From DASVAL01 sp035649575 (lineage in GTDB: Bacteria > Planctomycetota > UBA1135 > UBA2386): 25,118 nt of DNA. Shown here one piece after another: positions 16,049 through 23,225 of this stretch. The stretch is taken from contig DASRJH010000307.1 of NCBI GenBank assembly GCA_035649575.1, forward strand, positions 1-25,118, given 5' to 3'. How positions within the stretch are numbered: position 1 is the first letter of the stretch; the number at the start of each line of letters is the position of its first letter. The notes under the pieces are model-generated. The model did not search any database, was not told the DNA's origin, and was given only the letters and a program-made list of their open reading frames with translations. Both the position numbers and the translations under genes were made by a program.

Positions 16049-16246
16049 TCACGCGTTCGCCGCGACCTGCATGCTCGAAGCGTGCCCATCGAGCGCCTGG
16101 CCATAGCCAATCGACGCGAGCGCCGTCGCGAGCTCGACCTCGCCGCGTTCGATGCGCAGCGCGTTGCCGCTGCCGAGCGGGCAGTAGAGATCGCGGTGCT
16201 CAGGCCTCGCCTGCGCCACGAGCCGTGGCGGCAGGTGATCGAGACC
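16049..16246 (-). pseudogene. 3' remnant of an enolase-superfamily (mandelate racemase-like) gene
   Basis: Sixty-five codons ending in TGA at 16049 encode the last part of the same family as the gene at 24783-25118. Both begin GLDHLPP, and both contain a DLY-x-PLG block, an ALRI block, GEVE and a terminal LDGHA..MQV. By hand I count about 42 of 65 identical residues. In the remnant, the conserved upstream sequence (the NGHHYFR block in the other copy) is replaced by unrelated sequence, so the gene lost its 5' part, including the catalytic barrel. It lies directly upstream of the OYE gene on the same strand and was probably once part of that operon. The lost segment borders the low-GC gene at 16335. 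Confidence 0.75.
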
Positions 16247-16334
16247 GACCACGCAAATGCCAAGGCGTTCTTGCAGGCGGCTCTCGATGCGTGTGGACTT
16301 TGCGTGGAGCATTGGTAGGAGCAGGCATCTTGCA

Positions 16335-16868
16335 ATGAGATGGCTTCTGATACTCGGAGGGCTGCTAGTCCAAGGACTAGCTGTGACCCTTGCGTTGAAG
16401 TTCGTGTTACGCGCACCAAGTGAGCTCGGCTTGGACGTAGTCCGATGCGAGTATGTCCAGGCTGCCGAGTACAAGGCCCACGCCGGCCAGCCAGGGGCGC
16501 GGCTTGTGTTCTGGGTCAATGTGGCTGGGGAAGCGCGTGGCCTGTCTCCTGACCTCACGGAGGCCTGCGAGGCTCGGCTCGGTGACCTCGCTCCCTTGTC
16601 AGGAGTTGTCTGGTCGGATGAGTGGGTCCGCGTTAGCGACCTACCGCCCACGCGCTACGGGCTCGAGGCATTCAGAAGACTGATGTTCGAGGTCGATGAC
16701 AAGGCCTTCGGCTTGCGGTGGAAGCGCACGGAGGTGCTGAGGCAGCTGGAGGTGGGCGCGACGTTGCAGCTCCAGGTATTCGTGTCAACCAAGATGCGCC
16801 GAATCGCCCAGTCCGACTGGATAAGCACCGCAGAGTTTTCTCAGGAGCTGCAGCGGATCTTGCGCTGA
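16335..16868 (+). CDS. Hypothetical protein with one N-terminal membrane anchor
   Basis: A 177-residue protein. The ATG at 16335 starts a hydrophobic segment (MRWLLILGGLLVQGLAVTLALKFVL, about 3-25) that acts as a membrane anchor or uncleaved signal. The rest is soluble and mixed alpha/beta: VVRCEYVQAAEYKAHAG, ARLVFWVNVAGEARGLS, a DLPPTRYGLEAFRRLMFEVDDKAFGLRWKR block and a C-terminal ISTAEFSQELQRIL helix. I do not recognise it. A start at 16257 in the same frame would add 26 residues overlapping the edge of the enolase remnant and is less likely. Base composition is lower in GC than the neighbours, as in the gene at 12980. Its position at the breakpoint of the decayed enolase gene suggests insertion. 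Confidence 0.6.
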   Translation: MRWLLILGGLLVQGLAVTLALKFVLRAPSELGLDVVRCEYVQAAEYKAHAGQPGARLVFWVNVAGEARGLSPDLTEACEARLGDLAPLSGVVWSDEWVRVSDLPPTRYGLEAFRRLMFEVDDKAFGLRWKRTEVLRQLEVGATLQLQVFVSTKMRRIAQSDWISTAEFSQELQRILR

Positions 16869-16974
16869 AGGAAAGCGTGCAAACATGCTGACGACGCACG
16901 GAAACACGGCAAGCGGTTGCTCCTCACCAGGGAATCGCAAGCCTCTCGTGCCCTCGTGCAGCGCGGAGAAGCCA

Positions 16975-16996
16975 GGAGCTCGAGAAGCGACTTGCG
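16975..16996 (+). repeat. 22-bp dispersed repeat, copy 1
   Basis: GGAGCTCGAGAAGCGACTTG followed by CG is found exactly here and again at 21202-21223, in the same orientation. Weaker similarity continues about 15 bases further if a four-base gap is allowed. This copy lies 68 bases before the start at 17065. The surrounding 196-bp gap (16869-17064) shows no gene. Confidence 0.7.
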
Positions 16997-17064
16997 GCAG
17001 ATCGTGACGCACGGACCGGACGTCGCCGTCGCCGGCGGCGGCGCGCCGAGTAGAGTGCGCGCAC

Positions 17065-18810
17065 ATGCCGCGATCGTTGCTCGCTTTCGCCCTCGCTTGC
17101 CACGCGCTGCTCGCGGTTGGCTACGCGTGGTGCACACCGAGCTTCGAAGGCCCCGACGAGAACAGCCACTACGAGTACGCACAGCATCTCGCGAACGCGA
17201 AGACGCTGCCGCTCTCGCCCGCACTCGCGACTGCGCGCGGACTGCCGCAGACGGAGAGCGTGGTGCTCGTGATGCACCCACCGCTCTACTACGCGCTGCT
17301 CGGCGCCGCGCTTGTCGCCACCGGCACGGACGACACGGTGTTCGGACCGATCGTCAACCCGGCGTTCGGCGATCCGAACGCTCCGGGCCGCCACCTGCAC
17401 TTCGTGCACGGTCAAGGTCCTGCGCGCTTGTTGTTCGGGCTGCGCCTCGTTTCGGTGCTGCTCGGCGCGCTCTCGATCGTGCTCGTGCATCGGCTCGGCC
17501 GCGCGTGCTGTCCCGGCGAACCGCGCGTTGCCGGCCTCGCAGCGCTGCTCGTCGCCTGCCTGCCGATGTGGTCCTTCCTGCACGGTGTGCTGCACAACGA
17601 CGTGTTGGCGGCAGTCCTGTGCACGGCATGCACGCTGGCGCTGGTGCGCTGCGTGCAGGCGCCGCAACTCGCGACACGGCACGCCGTGGCGTTCGGCGCA
17701 CTGCTCGGCCTCGCGCTGTTGACCAAGCTGACGACCTTGTACCTGCTGCCGCTGGCGTTCGCGGCGCTGGCGCTCGTCGTCTCACGCGAGCGGAGCGAAG
17801 GTCGCCTCGGCGCCTTGCTCGGCAAGCTCGCGATCGCGGTCGCGATCGCCGTCGCGATCGCCCTCGCCATCGCCGGGTGGTGGTACGCGCGCAACACGCT
17901 GCTCTACGGTGATCCGCTGGCGCTGTCCGCGCACGAGCAGCTGTTCCCGCCGTTGCCGCCGGAGCTGCGCTGGCCGTACCTGCTCGGCAAGGAGCCTTGG
18001 CCCGATGCCGTGCCATCGTTCCTGCCGACGGTGTTCACGTCGCTGTTCGGTTGTTTTGGCTGGTTCAGCCTGCCGCCGCATCCCGCCCTCGTCGGCGCTG
18101 GCGCCGGCGTCGCGGCCGTCGCGTTGCTCGGACTGCTGCGCCGCCTGTTCGATCGCGATCGCGTGTTCGCGGAGCGAACCTTCTGGATCCTGTTGATCGC
18201 GGTTGCGCTCGTGTTCGCCGCGGCCGCGCAGTTCAACTGGAAGACCCCGCAGCCGCAGGCGCGATTCCTGTTCCCCGCGATCGGCCCGGCCTCGGTGTTG
18301 CTCGCCGCGGGGCTCGTGCGTGCATCGGCCGCGCTGCCGCATCGACGCTGGCTGCTGTGGCTGCTGCCGATCACCGCCGGCGTCGTGTTCTTCGCCTGGT
18401 TCCGCCCCGCGTTCGCGATCGAGCTCGCGCCCGCGCCGGCGTGGCATCGTTCGCTGGTCGGCGGCATCATCGGGGGCGAGTCTCCGCCGACGATCGCGCT
18501 GCAACCGCTCGGCCCGCACCCGCGCGAAACACCGCCGTTGCTGCGCTGGACCGACCCGGGAGCACCCGCTGGAACGCGCTACTCGTTCTACGTCTTCGCC
18601 GGCTCGGGCCGCGTCTGGCTCGCGACGCACGAGTGGACGCACGGCGAGTTCGTGCTGCAGGGCAACGAGGCGGCGCTGCCCGCGGTCGCGTGGCAGTTCC
18701 TGCCGCCCGGTGTGGACCTGTTCGGCAAGCTGCGGCGCGTGCCCGCGACGGCGAGCGAGGAGCCCGCTCGGCTGCCCGCCAGCGCGCCGGTGCCGCTGCG
18801 CCGCGACTGA
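17065..18810 (+). CDS. GT-C-type membrane glycosyltransferase (ArnT/PMT or DUF2142-like)
   Basis: A 581-residue protein with about ten to twelve membrane helices. After the first helix the loop reads SFEGPDENSHYEYAQHL (26-42). The Asp31-Glu32 and His35 cluster is the kind of first-loop acidic motif found in GT-C enzymes that use polyprenyl-phosphate sugars, and the PDE..H form recalls DUF2142 proteins. VVLVMHPPLYYALL (72-85) and the later GWWYARNTLLYGDPLA (about 271-286) are also typical of this fold. A C-terminal periplasmic stretch of about 130 residues follows the last helices. By family it would attach sugars to a surface glycan, lipid or protein; the acceptor is unknown. One helix (256-270) is encoded by a near-perfect 12-bp repeat. 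The ATG at 17065 immediately begins the first helix. Confidence 0.78.
   Translation: MPRSLLAFALACHALLAVGYAWCTPSFEGPDENSHYEYAQHLANAKTLPLSPALATARGLPQTESVVLVMHPPLYYALLGAALVATGTDDTVFGPIVNPAFGDPNAPGRHLHFVHGQGPARLLFGLRLVSVLLGALSIVLVHRLGRACCPGEPRVAGLAALLVACLPMWSFLHGVLHNDVLAAVLCTACTLALVRCVQAPQLATRHAVAFGALLGLALLTKLTTLYLLPLAFAALALVVSRERSEGRLGALLGKLAIAVAIAVAIALAIAGWWYARNTLLYGDPLALSAHEQLFPPLPPELRWPYLLGKEPWPDAVPSFLPTVFTSLFGCFGWFSLPPHPALVGAGAGVAAVALLGLLRRLFDRDRVFAERTFWILLIAVALVFAAAAQFNWKTPQPQARFLFPAIGPASVLLAAGLVRASAALPHRRWLLWLLPITAGVVFFAWFRPAFAIELAPAPAWHRSLVGGIIGGESPPTIALQPLGPHPRETPPLLRWTDPGAPAGTRYSFYVFAGSGRVWLATHEWTHGEFVLQGNEAALPAVAWQFLPPGVDLFGKLRRVPATASEEPARLPASAPVPLRRD
17830..17874 (+). repeat. 12-bp tandem repeat coding for a membrane helix
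   Basis: Three full units and one partial unit of GCGATCGCNGTC (second and third units ending GCCGTC and GCCCTC, last unit GCCATCGCC) encode Ala-Ile-Ala-Val repeats inside one helix of the membrane glycosyltransferase. Frame is preserved whatever the copy number. Confidence 0.8.
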
Positions 18811-20766
18811 TCAGGGCACCGGCGTCACGGCACCGATCGCTGCCGGTCCGGTCGCGATGTGCGATTCCGGCGTCTCGACGAGGTCGATCCACAGCGTGTC
18901 GTAGTCGGCGACCGTCGCCGGTACGGCGACGAGCTCTTCGCGCAAGCCGGCGACGGCGCGCAAGCCGGTGACGTTCGCGGGCAGCGGTTGCCGCACCCCC
19001 ATCGCCTCGCCGCGCGCCGTTCCTTCGCGCACGAAGCGGAAGCGGAACGCGCACATGCCGCTCACTTGCGCGCGGATCGTGCGCGCCGACTGCGGCGCCG
19101 CGAACGCCACCGCGAGCCCACCCTCGTAGACCGGGTGCATGCGCGGTTCGTCGAACCAATGCGTGCCGAGCGGCAGCGGCGGCGGCAGCTGTGCTGTAGC
19201 CACCGCGATGCGCGGCGGCGTGTAGTAGTGCTCGGCGACGAACGCGCGCAGACCCGCGTCGAACTCGCCCCTCGCCATGCGCCACACGGCCGCCAAGCGC
19301 TCCGGCGCGAACACGGGGGCCCGCGTCAGCAAGCGCAGCGCGTCGTAGTAGGCCGCGAGCCCCGGATGCCGCAGCTGGTTCTCACCCGTCGCCAGCGTCT
19401 CCCAGTAACCCTCGGGGATGCGCCGCAGCACGTGGCCGATGCGCCAGCGATCGGGCGTGCGCGCGGGCAACCGCGCCAGCAGCGGATCGCACAGGATCGC
19501 GTCGACGATGTGTCCGAGCTTCCCCGCCTGGAAGCCCGGCACGCCGACGGCCCCGTTCAGCAGCAGCCACGGTCGCTCGCCCCCCTCGGGCCGCACCTGT
19601 GCATGCAGTTCACCGAACACCGGGATGGTGCGGCCACGTGCCAACAGGCCGAACCGCCAGTAGTAGACCGCGCGTTCGTCACCGATGCCGCGCGCCCCTT
19701 CGTGCGTGACGACGGACGCCACCTCGGTCGCCGGCGACCGCAACCAGGCCGGGATGCCGTGCGCCGCCGCCAGCGCAACAGCCACGCCGGCGAGCGCCGC
19801 CGCGGCGAGCGTCCGCAGCCGCTGCAGCTGCGGGATCAGGATCGCGAGCACGAGCACGAATGGCGGCAACAGGAACCGGCCCGCCATGAAGTCGCCGCCG
19901 ACCTTGACGACGTAGCCGAGATACAAGACGCCGCCGAGCGCGAGCCAGCGCGTCGTTCGTGCGCAGAGACCCAGCAGAAGGCCCACGCCCGTCGTCGCAG
20001 CGAGCACCGGATCGTCGACGATGCAATGCCACAGGAAGTAGCACCCTTGCGCCGCCAGCTCGGCCGCAGGGATGCCGACGCCGAACGCTTTCGCGTGCGC
20101 GGTGACCGGGAACGGCGACCCGAAGTAGAGCCACGCGAACACGAGCCAGCCGAGCAGCGGCGACGCCGACAGGACGCCGCGGCCCACCGCGGTCCCCCAC
20201 GGCACGCCGCGCATCGCCGCCAGCGCGGCCGGCGCCACCAGCAGCACGAGGTCCAAGCGCGTCATCGCCAGCAGCGCCGCGACGAGCACGACGCCGGCGC
20301 AGCGGCGGTTCGGTTCGCGTGCGGTAGCGACGCAACCGGTGAATACCGCCAGCAACAGGAACACGAGCGGCGTCTCCAGCCCCGAGGTCGCGTACTCGGG
20401 GAACGCGCGCGCCGTGACCATCAGCACCGCTGCCAGCGTCACGGCAGCAGCCGACCCAGCGCGCCGCAGCATGATCACGACTGCGGCGGTCGTCAGCGCG
20501 AGGCCGATCGCGATGGTCGTGAAGTAACACTCGCCGCTGACCCACCGGCCGGCCGCGAGCAGCAGCATCCACAGCGGATGCGTGAACACGTGCACGCGAT
20601 CGGCGGCGTTCCAGCGCAGGCCGTTGCCGCGCACGAGGTTCTCGACGGAGCGCAGCGTGATGAACGCGTCGTCGCCGAGCCACGCGAGGCGCACGGCGAT
20701 CGCCAGCAGCGCCGCGGTCGCGAGGGCAATCGCCAGTCGGCGCGGAAGAGCAGGACCGCGAGGCAT
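18811..20766 (-). CDS. GT-C-type membrane glycosyltransferase with a DDAFITLR motif
   Basis: A 651-residue protein. The first periplasmic loop reads LGDDAFITLRSVENLVRGNGLRWN (30-53), then VFTHPLWMLLL. The Asp32-Asp33 pair with this context resembles the arabinofuranosyl/mannosyl-transferase-like GT-C proteins of actinobacteria and other GT-C proteins of surface glycan assembly. Around ten helices extend to about residue 330, including TSGLETPLVFLLLAVF and YLGYVVKVGGDFMAGRFLLPPFVLVLAILIP. The last 300 residues are soluble and probably periplasmic, with LNGAVGVPGFQAGKLGHIVD and a beta-rich tail. The ATG at 20766 starts a normal N-terminal helix. It converges on the other GT-C gene with no intergenic base, the two TGA stops forming one TGATCA. 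Donor and acceptor are unknown. Confidence 0.8.
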   Translation of the reverse strand: MPRGPALPRRLAIALATAALLAIAVRLAWLGDDAFITLRSVENLVRGNGLRWNAADRVHVFTHPLWMLLLAAGRWVSGECYFTTIAIGLALTTAAVVIMLRRAGSAAAVTLAAVLMVTARAFPEYATSGLETPLVFLLLAVFTGCVATAREPNRRCAGVVLVAALLAMTRLDLVLLVAPAALAAMRGVPWGTAVGRGVLSASPLLGWLVFAWLYFGSPFPVTAHAKAFGVGIPAAELAAQGCYFLWHCIVDDPVLAATTGVGLLLGLCARTTRWLALGGVLYLGYVVKVGGDFMAGRFLLPPFVLVLAILIPQLQRLRTLAAAALAGVAVALAAAHGIPAWLRSPATEVASVVTHEGARGIGDERAVYYWRFGLLARGRTIPVFGELHAQVRPEGGERPWLLLNGAVGVPGFQAGKLGHIVDAILCDPLLARLPARTPDRWRIGHVLRRIPEGYWETLATGENQLRHPGLAAYYDALRLLTRAPVFAPERLAAVWRMARGEFDAGLRAFVAEHYYTPPRIAVATAQLPPPLPLGTHWFDEPRMHPVYEGGLAVAFAAPQSARTIRAQVSGMCAFRFRFVREGTARGEAMGVRQPLPANVTGLRAVAGLREELVAVPATVADYDTLWIDLVETPESHIATGPAAIGAVTPVP

Positions 20767-20807
20767 CGCCGGCTGACGATAGCCGCGAGTCCGAGCGTGG
20801 CCAGTGT

Positions 20808-20948
20808 TCAGGCCAGCGTGCGATCGAGCATCTCGCGCAGGTTCTTCGACCGATCCGCTGCGGCCGCGAGCTCACCGAGCACGCGCTTCGCGGCGACCTT
20901 CCTTCCGCCGTCGAGAATGTGCAGATGCCATGCATCCAATGCTCGTGG
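20808..20948 (-). pseudogene. 3' fragment of an unidentified gene
   Basis: A 46-codon frame between two TGA codons reads PRALDAWHLHILDGG and then RKVAAKRVLGELAAAADRSK, ending MLDRTLA. It has a helical, amphipathic and coding-like composition but no good start. A neighbouring frame just upstream (TDRYDHEHWMHG) may be the preceding part after a frameshift. I do not recognise the family. It could be chance in GC-rich DNA, but its composition looks coding. Confidence 0.4.
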
Positions 20949-21046
20949 TCATAGCGGTCGGTTCTGGGCCGTCCGGAACCGTAGCGTCTTCCCCTGTCGC
21001 CGCGTCGCGGGTTGTCCTCGCGTGCGCCGCGCAGCATGCTGTTGCG

Positions 21047-21109
21047 ATGCGCACTTTCCTGCTCGGTGCGGCCGCCGCCTTCGCCGTCGGCGCCGCCGTC
21101 CCCGGTTGA
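21047..21109 (+). pseudogene. Orphan signal-peptide stub
   Basis: ATG at 21047 encodes MRTFLLGAAAAFAVGAAVPG and then stops. This is a textbook signal-peptide n- and h-region with no mature protein after it, most likely the 5' end of a deleted secreted-protein gene. Chance cannot be excluded for 20 codons. Confidence 0.4.
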
Positions 21110-21201
21110 TGTGCTCCCCTCATGGTCGCCTGGCAGGTCGTAGCTACATCCGACAACGGAGCCAAGGCAGCGAAGCTGGCCAAGGGAGTGGCTGCACTCG
21201 G

Positions 21202-21223
21202 GGAGCTCGAGAAGCGACTTGCG
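21202..21223 (+). repeat. 22-bp dispersed repeat, copy 2
   Basis: Exact second copy of the element at 16975-16996, same orientation, 29 bases upstream of the start at 21253. Read on the minus strand both copies encode RKSLLEL in an open frame; on the plus strand both encode ELEKRLA. A decayed coding element rather than a regulatory site is therefore possible. Confidence 0.7.
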
Positions 21224-21252
21224 ATTCGCGACGTGATCCGTAACCAGGAGGC

Positions 21253-23196
21253 ATGGCGCGCCGTTCCCTGCTGGTGGGACTGCTCCTCGCGATCGCGGCA
21301 GTCGCCGTCTGGCTGTTCCGGGAGGATCCGGGGCCCGACGCGACTTCGCCTCGAGCGGCGCCGACGCAGGCAATGGCAGCGCCGGAAACCGGTGCGTTGC
21401 CATCACCGGGGTCTTCGTCGGCGTCTTCGTCCGCGAATGTCGCCCGCGTAGACGCCAGCGGCGACATCGAGCTGATCGGGCGCGTCGTCGACGAGCAGAA
21501 AGCGCCGCTCTGCGGCATCGCGGTGCACCTTGCCGAAGATCCGCTGCTGTCGCCGTTCGCAATGCTCGAGCGACAACAGCGCGGCGCGTTTCTGGGCTCG
21601 CTCGCGAGCACCAGCACCGGCGTCGACGGCTCGTTCCACCTCGTCGTGCCGACCGCCAACGCGGCGGAGCCCTTACAAGTGGTTGCCCTCGGCGTCGTGC
21701 ACGGCGACGCGTGCCAGCGACGCGTGCGATCGCGCGGGCGAACGACCGACATCGGGGAGATCGTGTTGGTCCGCGGCATGCCCGTGCGCGGGTCGGTGGT
21801 CGACGCCGCGACCGAAGCACCACTCGCCGGTGCGGTGGTCACGGCACTGCCGCCGAGCCTGCAGTTGTTGCGCTTGCCGGAGCGTGGCGAAGGGCGGACC
21901 GCCATCGCCAACAGCACCGGCGAGTTCGTCTTCCCGGGGCTCGCACCGGGTTCCTGGACGTTCCGCGCCGAGGCCACCGGCCACGCGACCGAGGAACGCC
22001 CACAGCAGGCGGTGTTCGCCGACCAGCCGACGGAGCTGCACTTTCAGTTGTCGCCGGGCCGCGAGCTCGTCGGCTTCGTCGTCACGGCCGGCGCGAACGT
22101 GGCGGACGCGCAGGTCACCGCCGTGGCGACGAGCACGGATGACGGGCGCGTCGTGGCGCGTTCGGACCAGAACGGCCGCTTCGTGCTCGCGGGCCTGGGC
22201 ACGGGCACCTACCGCGTGACCGCCGGCAAGCAGGGATACCGCACCGCGGTCGTGGAGGACGTGGTCGCCGATCGCGAGGGATTGGTGCTGACTCTCGAGC
22301 CGCAAGGTGCGATCCGCCTTCGCGTCGTCGACGCGGGAGCCGCCACGGTGAGTTCGTACGAAGTCGCGCCGGTGCTCGTCGGCGCGCCGCGCTTGCAGGC
22401 GGACGCTCCGCGCAGCGTGCTTGCCGCCGAACTGCGCGACGGCGCGTATCTGCTGGCGAACCTCGATGCCGGCGAATGGAACGTGCACGTGAAGGCGCCC
22501 GGATTCGCGCCGACGACGTCCGGTCCGGTGCAGGTGGGCGCCGGCGCGGTCGCCGAAGCCCGCGTCGTGCTCGAACCAGGGGCGACGCTGCGGCTCCAGC
22601 TGCGATCGAGCTCGGGGCGAGCGCTCGTTGGCTCGAGCGTCACGCTGCAGCCCGATGGCTTCGCCGATGGTCCGGTGGCTGCGGCCCTCGGTTCGTTGGT
22701 CCGCGATCCGTTCGATGCGGCATCGGCCACCACGAACGGCGAGGGCGTCGCGACGTTGTCGGCGCTCGGTGCCGGCACCTGGCAACTGCGCATCGACCGC
22801 GCCGGCAGCGCACCGTTCTACGTGCGGGCCGTCACCGTCGAAAGAAGCGCCAACCGCGACCTCGGTCCCGTCGTGCTGCCGGACGGGGCTCGCCTCTCGG
22901 GTCTGGCGCTGGTCGACGGCGTCGTCGACCGCACGATCGAAGTGCAAGTGCTCGCGTTGGAGGGCGGCAACCTGCCGGCAGGATACCGGGTCACGGCGCC
23001 TGTCGATGTCGAAGGCCGGTGGCGCAGCGAGGTCCTGCTGCCGCCGGGCCGCTACGCAGTGATGGCCGGTCGGCGGCGTGCCGACGATCCGTTCCTCGAG
23101 AACCAGGACCACACCGCGAGTCGCCGGGATGTCGAACTCGCAGAAGGCGCGGTTGAAGTGCGCGTCGAGCTGTCGCTGAAGCGCCGCGGTTCGTGA
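21253..23196 (+). CDS. Membrane-anchored protein with several carboxypeptidase-regulatory-like domains
   Basis: A 647-residue protein with an N-terminal anchor (LLVGLLLAIAAVAVWLF, 6-22) and a Ser/Ala/Pro-rich linker to about 70. A chain of small beta-sandwich modules of the carboxypeptidase D regulatory type follows. Recognisable module openings are ELIGRVVDEQKAPLCGIAVHL (73-93), VRGSVVDAATEAPLAGAVVTAL (178-199) and LVGFVVTAGANVADAQVTAVAT (272-293), with TNGEFVF/DQNGRFVLAGLGTGTYRVTAGKQGY-type closings. Weaker repeats are seen at about 350-440, 443-530 and 540-640. Such modules act in adhesion or as structural spacers outside the cytoplasm; no enzyme domain is present. AGGAG sits unusually close (two bases) to the ATG at 21253, so the true start may differ slightly, but the anchor sequence supports it. 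It converges on the subtilase gene, 29 bases apart. Confidence 0.82.
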   Translation: MARRSLLVGLLLAIAAVAVWLFREDPGPDATSPRAAPTQAMAAPETGALPSPGSSSASSSANVARVDASGDIELIGRVVDEQKAPLCGIAVHLAEDPLLSPFAMLERQQRGAFLGSLASTSTGVDGSFHLVVPTANAAEPLQVVALGVVHGDACQRRVRSRGRTTDIGEIVLVRGMPVRGSVVDAATEAPLAGAVVTALPPSLQLLRLPERGEGRTAIANSTGEFVFPGLAPGSWTFRAEATGHATEERPQQAVFADQPTELHFQLSPGRELVGFVVTAGANVADAQVTAVATSTDDGRVVARSDQNGRFVLAGLGTGTYRVTAGKQGYRTAVVEDVVADREGLVLTLEPQGAIRLRVVDAGAATVSSYEVAPVLVGAPRLQADAPRSVLAAELRDGAYLLANLDAGEWNVHVKAPGFAPTTSGPVQVGAGAVAEARVVLEPGATLRLQLRSSSGRALVGSSVTLQPDGFADGPVAAALGSLVRDPFDAASATTNGEGVATLSALGAGTWQLRIDRAGSAPFYVRAVTVERSANRDLGPVVLPDGARLSGLALVDGVVDRTIEVQVLALEGGNLPAGYRVTAPVDVEGRWRSEVLLPPGRYAVMAGRRRADDPFLENQDHTASRRDVELAEGAVEVRVELSLKRRGS

Positions 23197-23225
23197 ACGG
23201 CACGCCGTGGTGCGGCGACGACGAA

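Larger units (their letters stand above)
20767..21252. other. 486-bp non-coding stretch with gene debris
   Basis: No intact gene is visible. The stretch holds a 46-codon 3' gene fragment on the minus strand (20808-20948), a signal-peptide stub on the plus strand (21047-21109), a coding-like plus-strand frame from ATG 21122 (with KLAKGVAALGELEKRLAIRDV) that runs into the start of the next gene in another frame, and copy 2 of the 22-bp repeat. Promoters for the flanking divergent genes must lie here, but none is recognisable. Confidence 0.55.

Noticed and set aside
15997..16419. N-terminal extension of the OYE protein
   Set aside because: The extra 141 residues are Arg/Ser-rich, have no flavin-enzyme features and overlap the enolase remnant in another frame.
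20949..20951. A second selenocysteine-type TGA in front of the 3' gene fragment at 20808
   Set aside because: Upstream of this TGA the frame does not read like a gene and no cysteine or SECIS-like hairpin is nearby; a decayed gene with a frameshift is simpler.
18859..21243. Very long plus-strand open frame (794 codons) opposite the second GT-C gene
   Set aside because: Low-complexity, Arg/Glu/Gln-rich translation with no family features, opposite a clear glycosyltransferase gene. Only its last part crosses the debris region.
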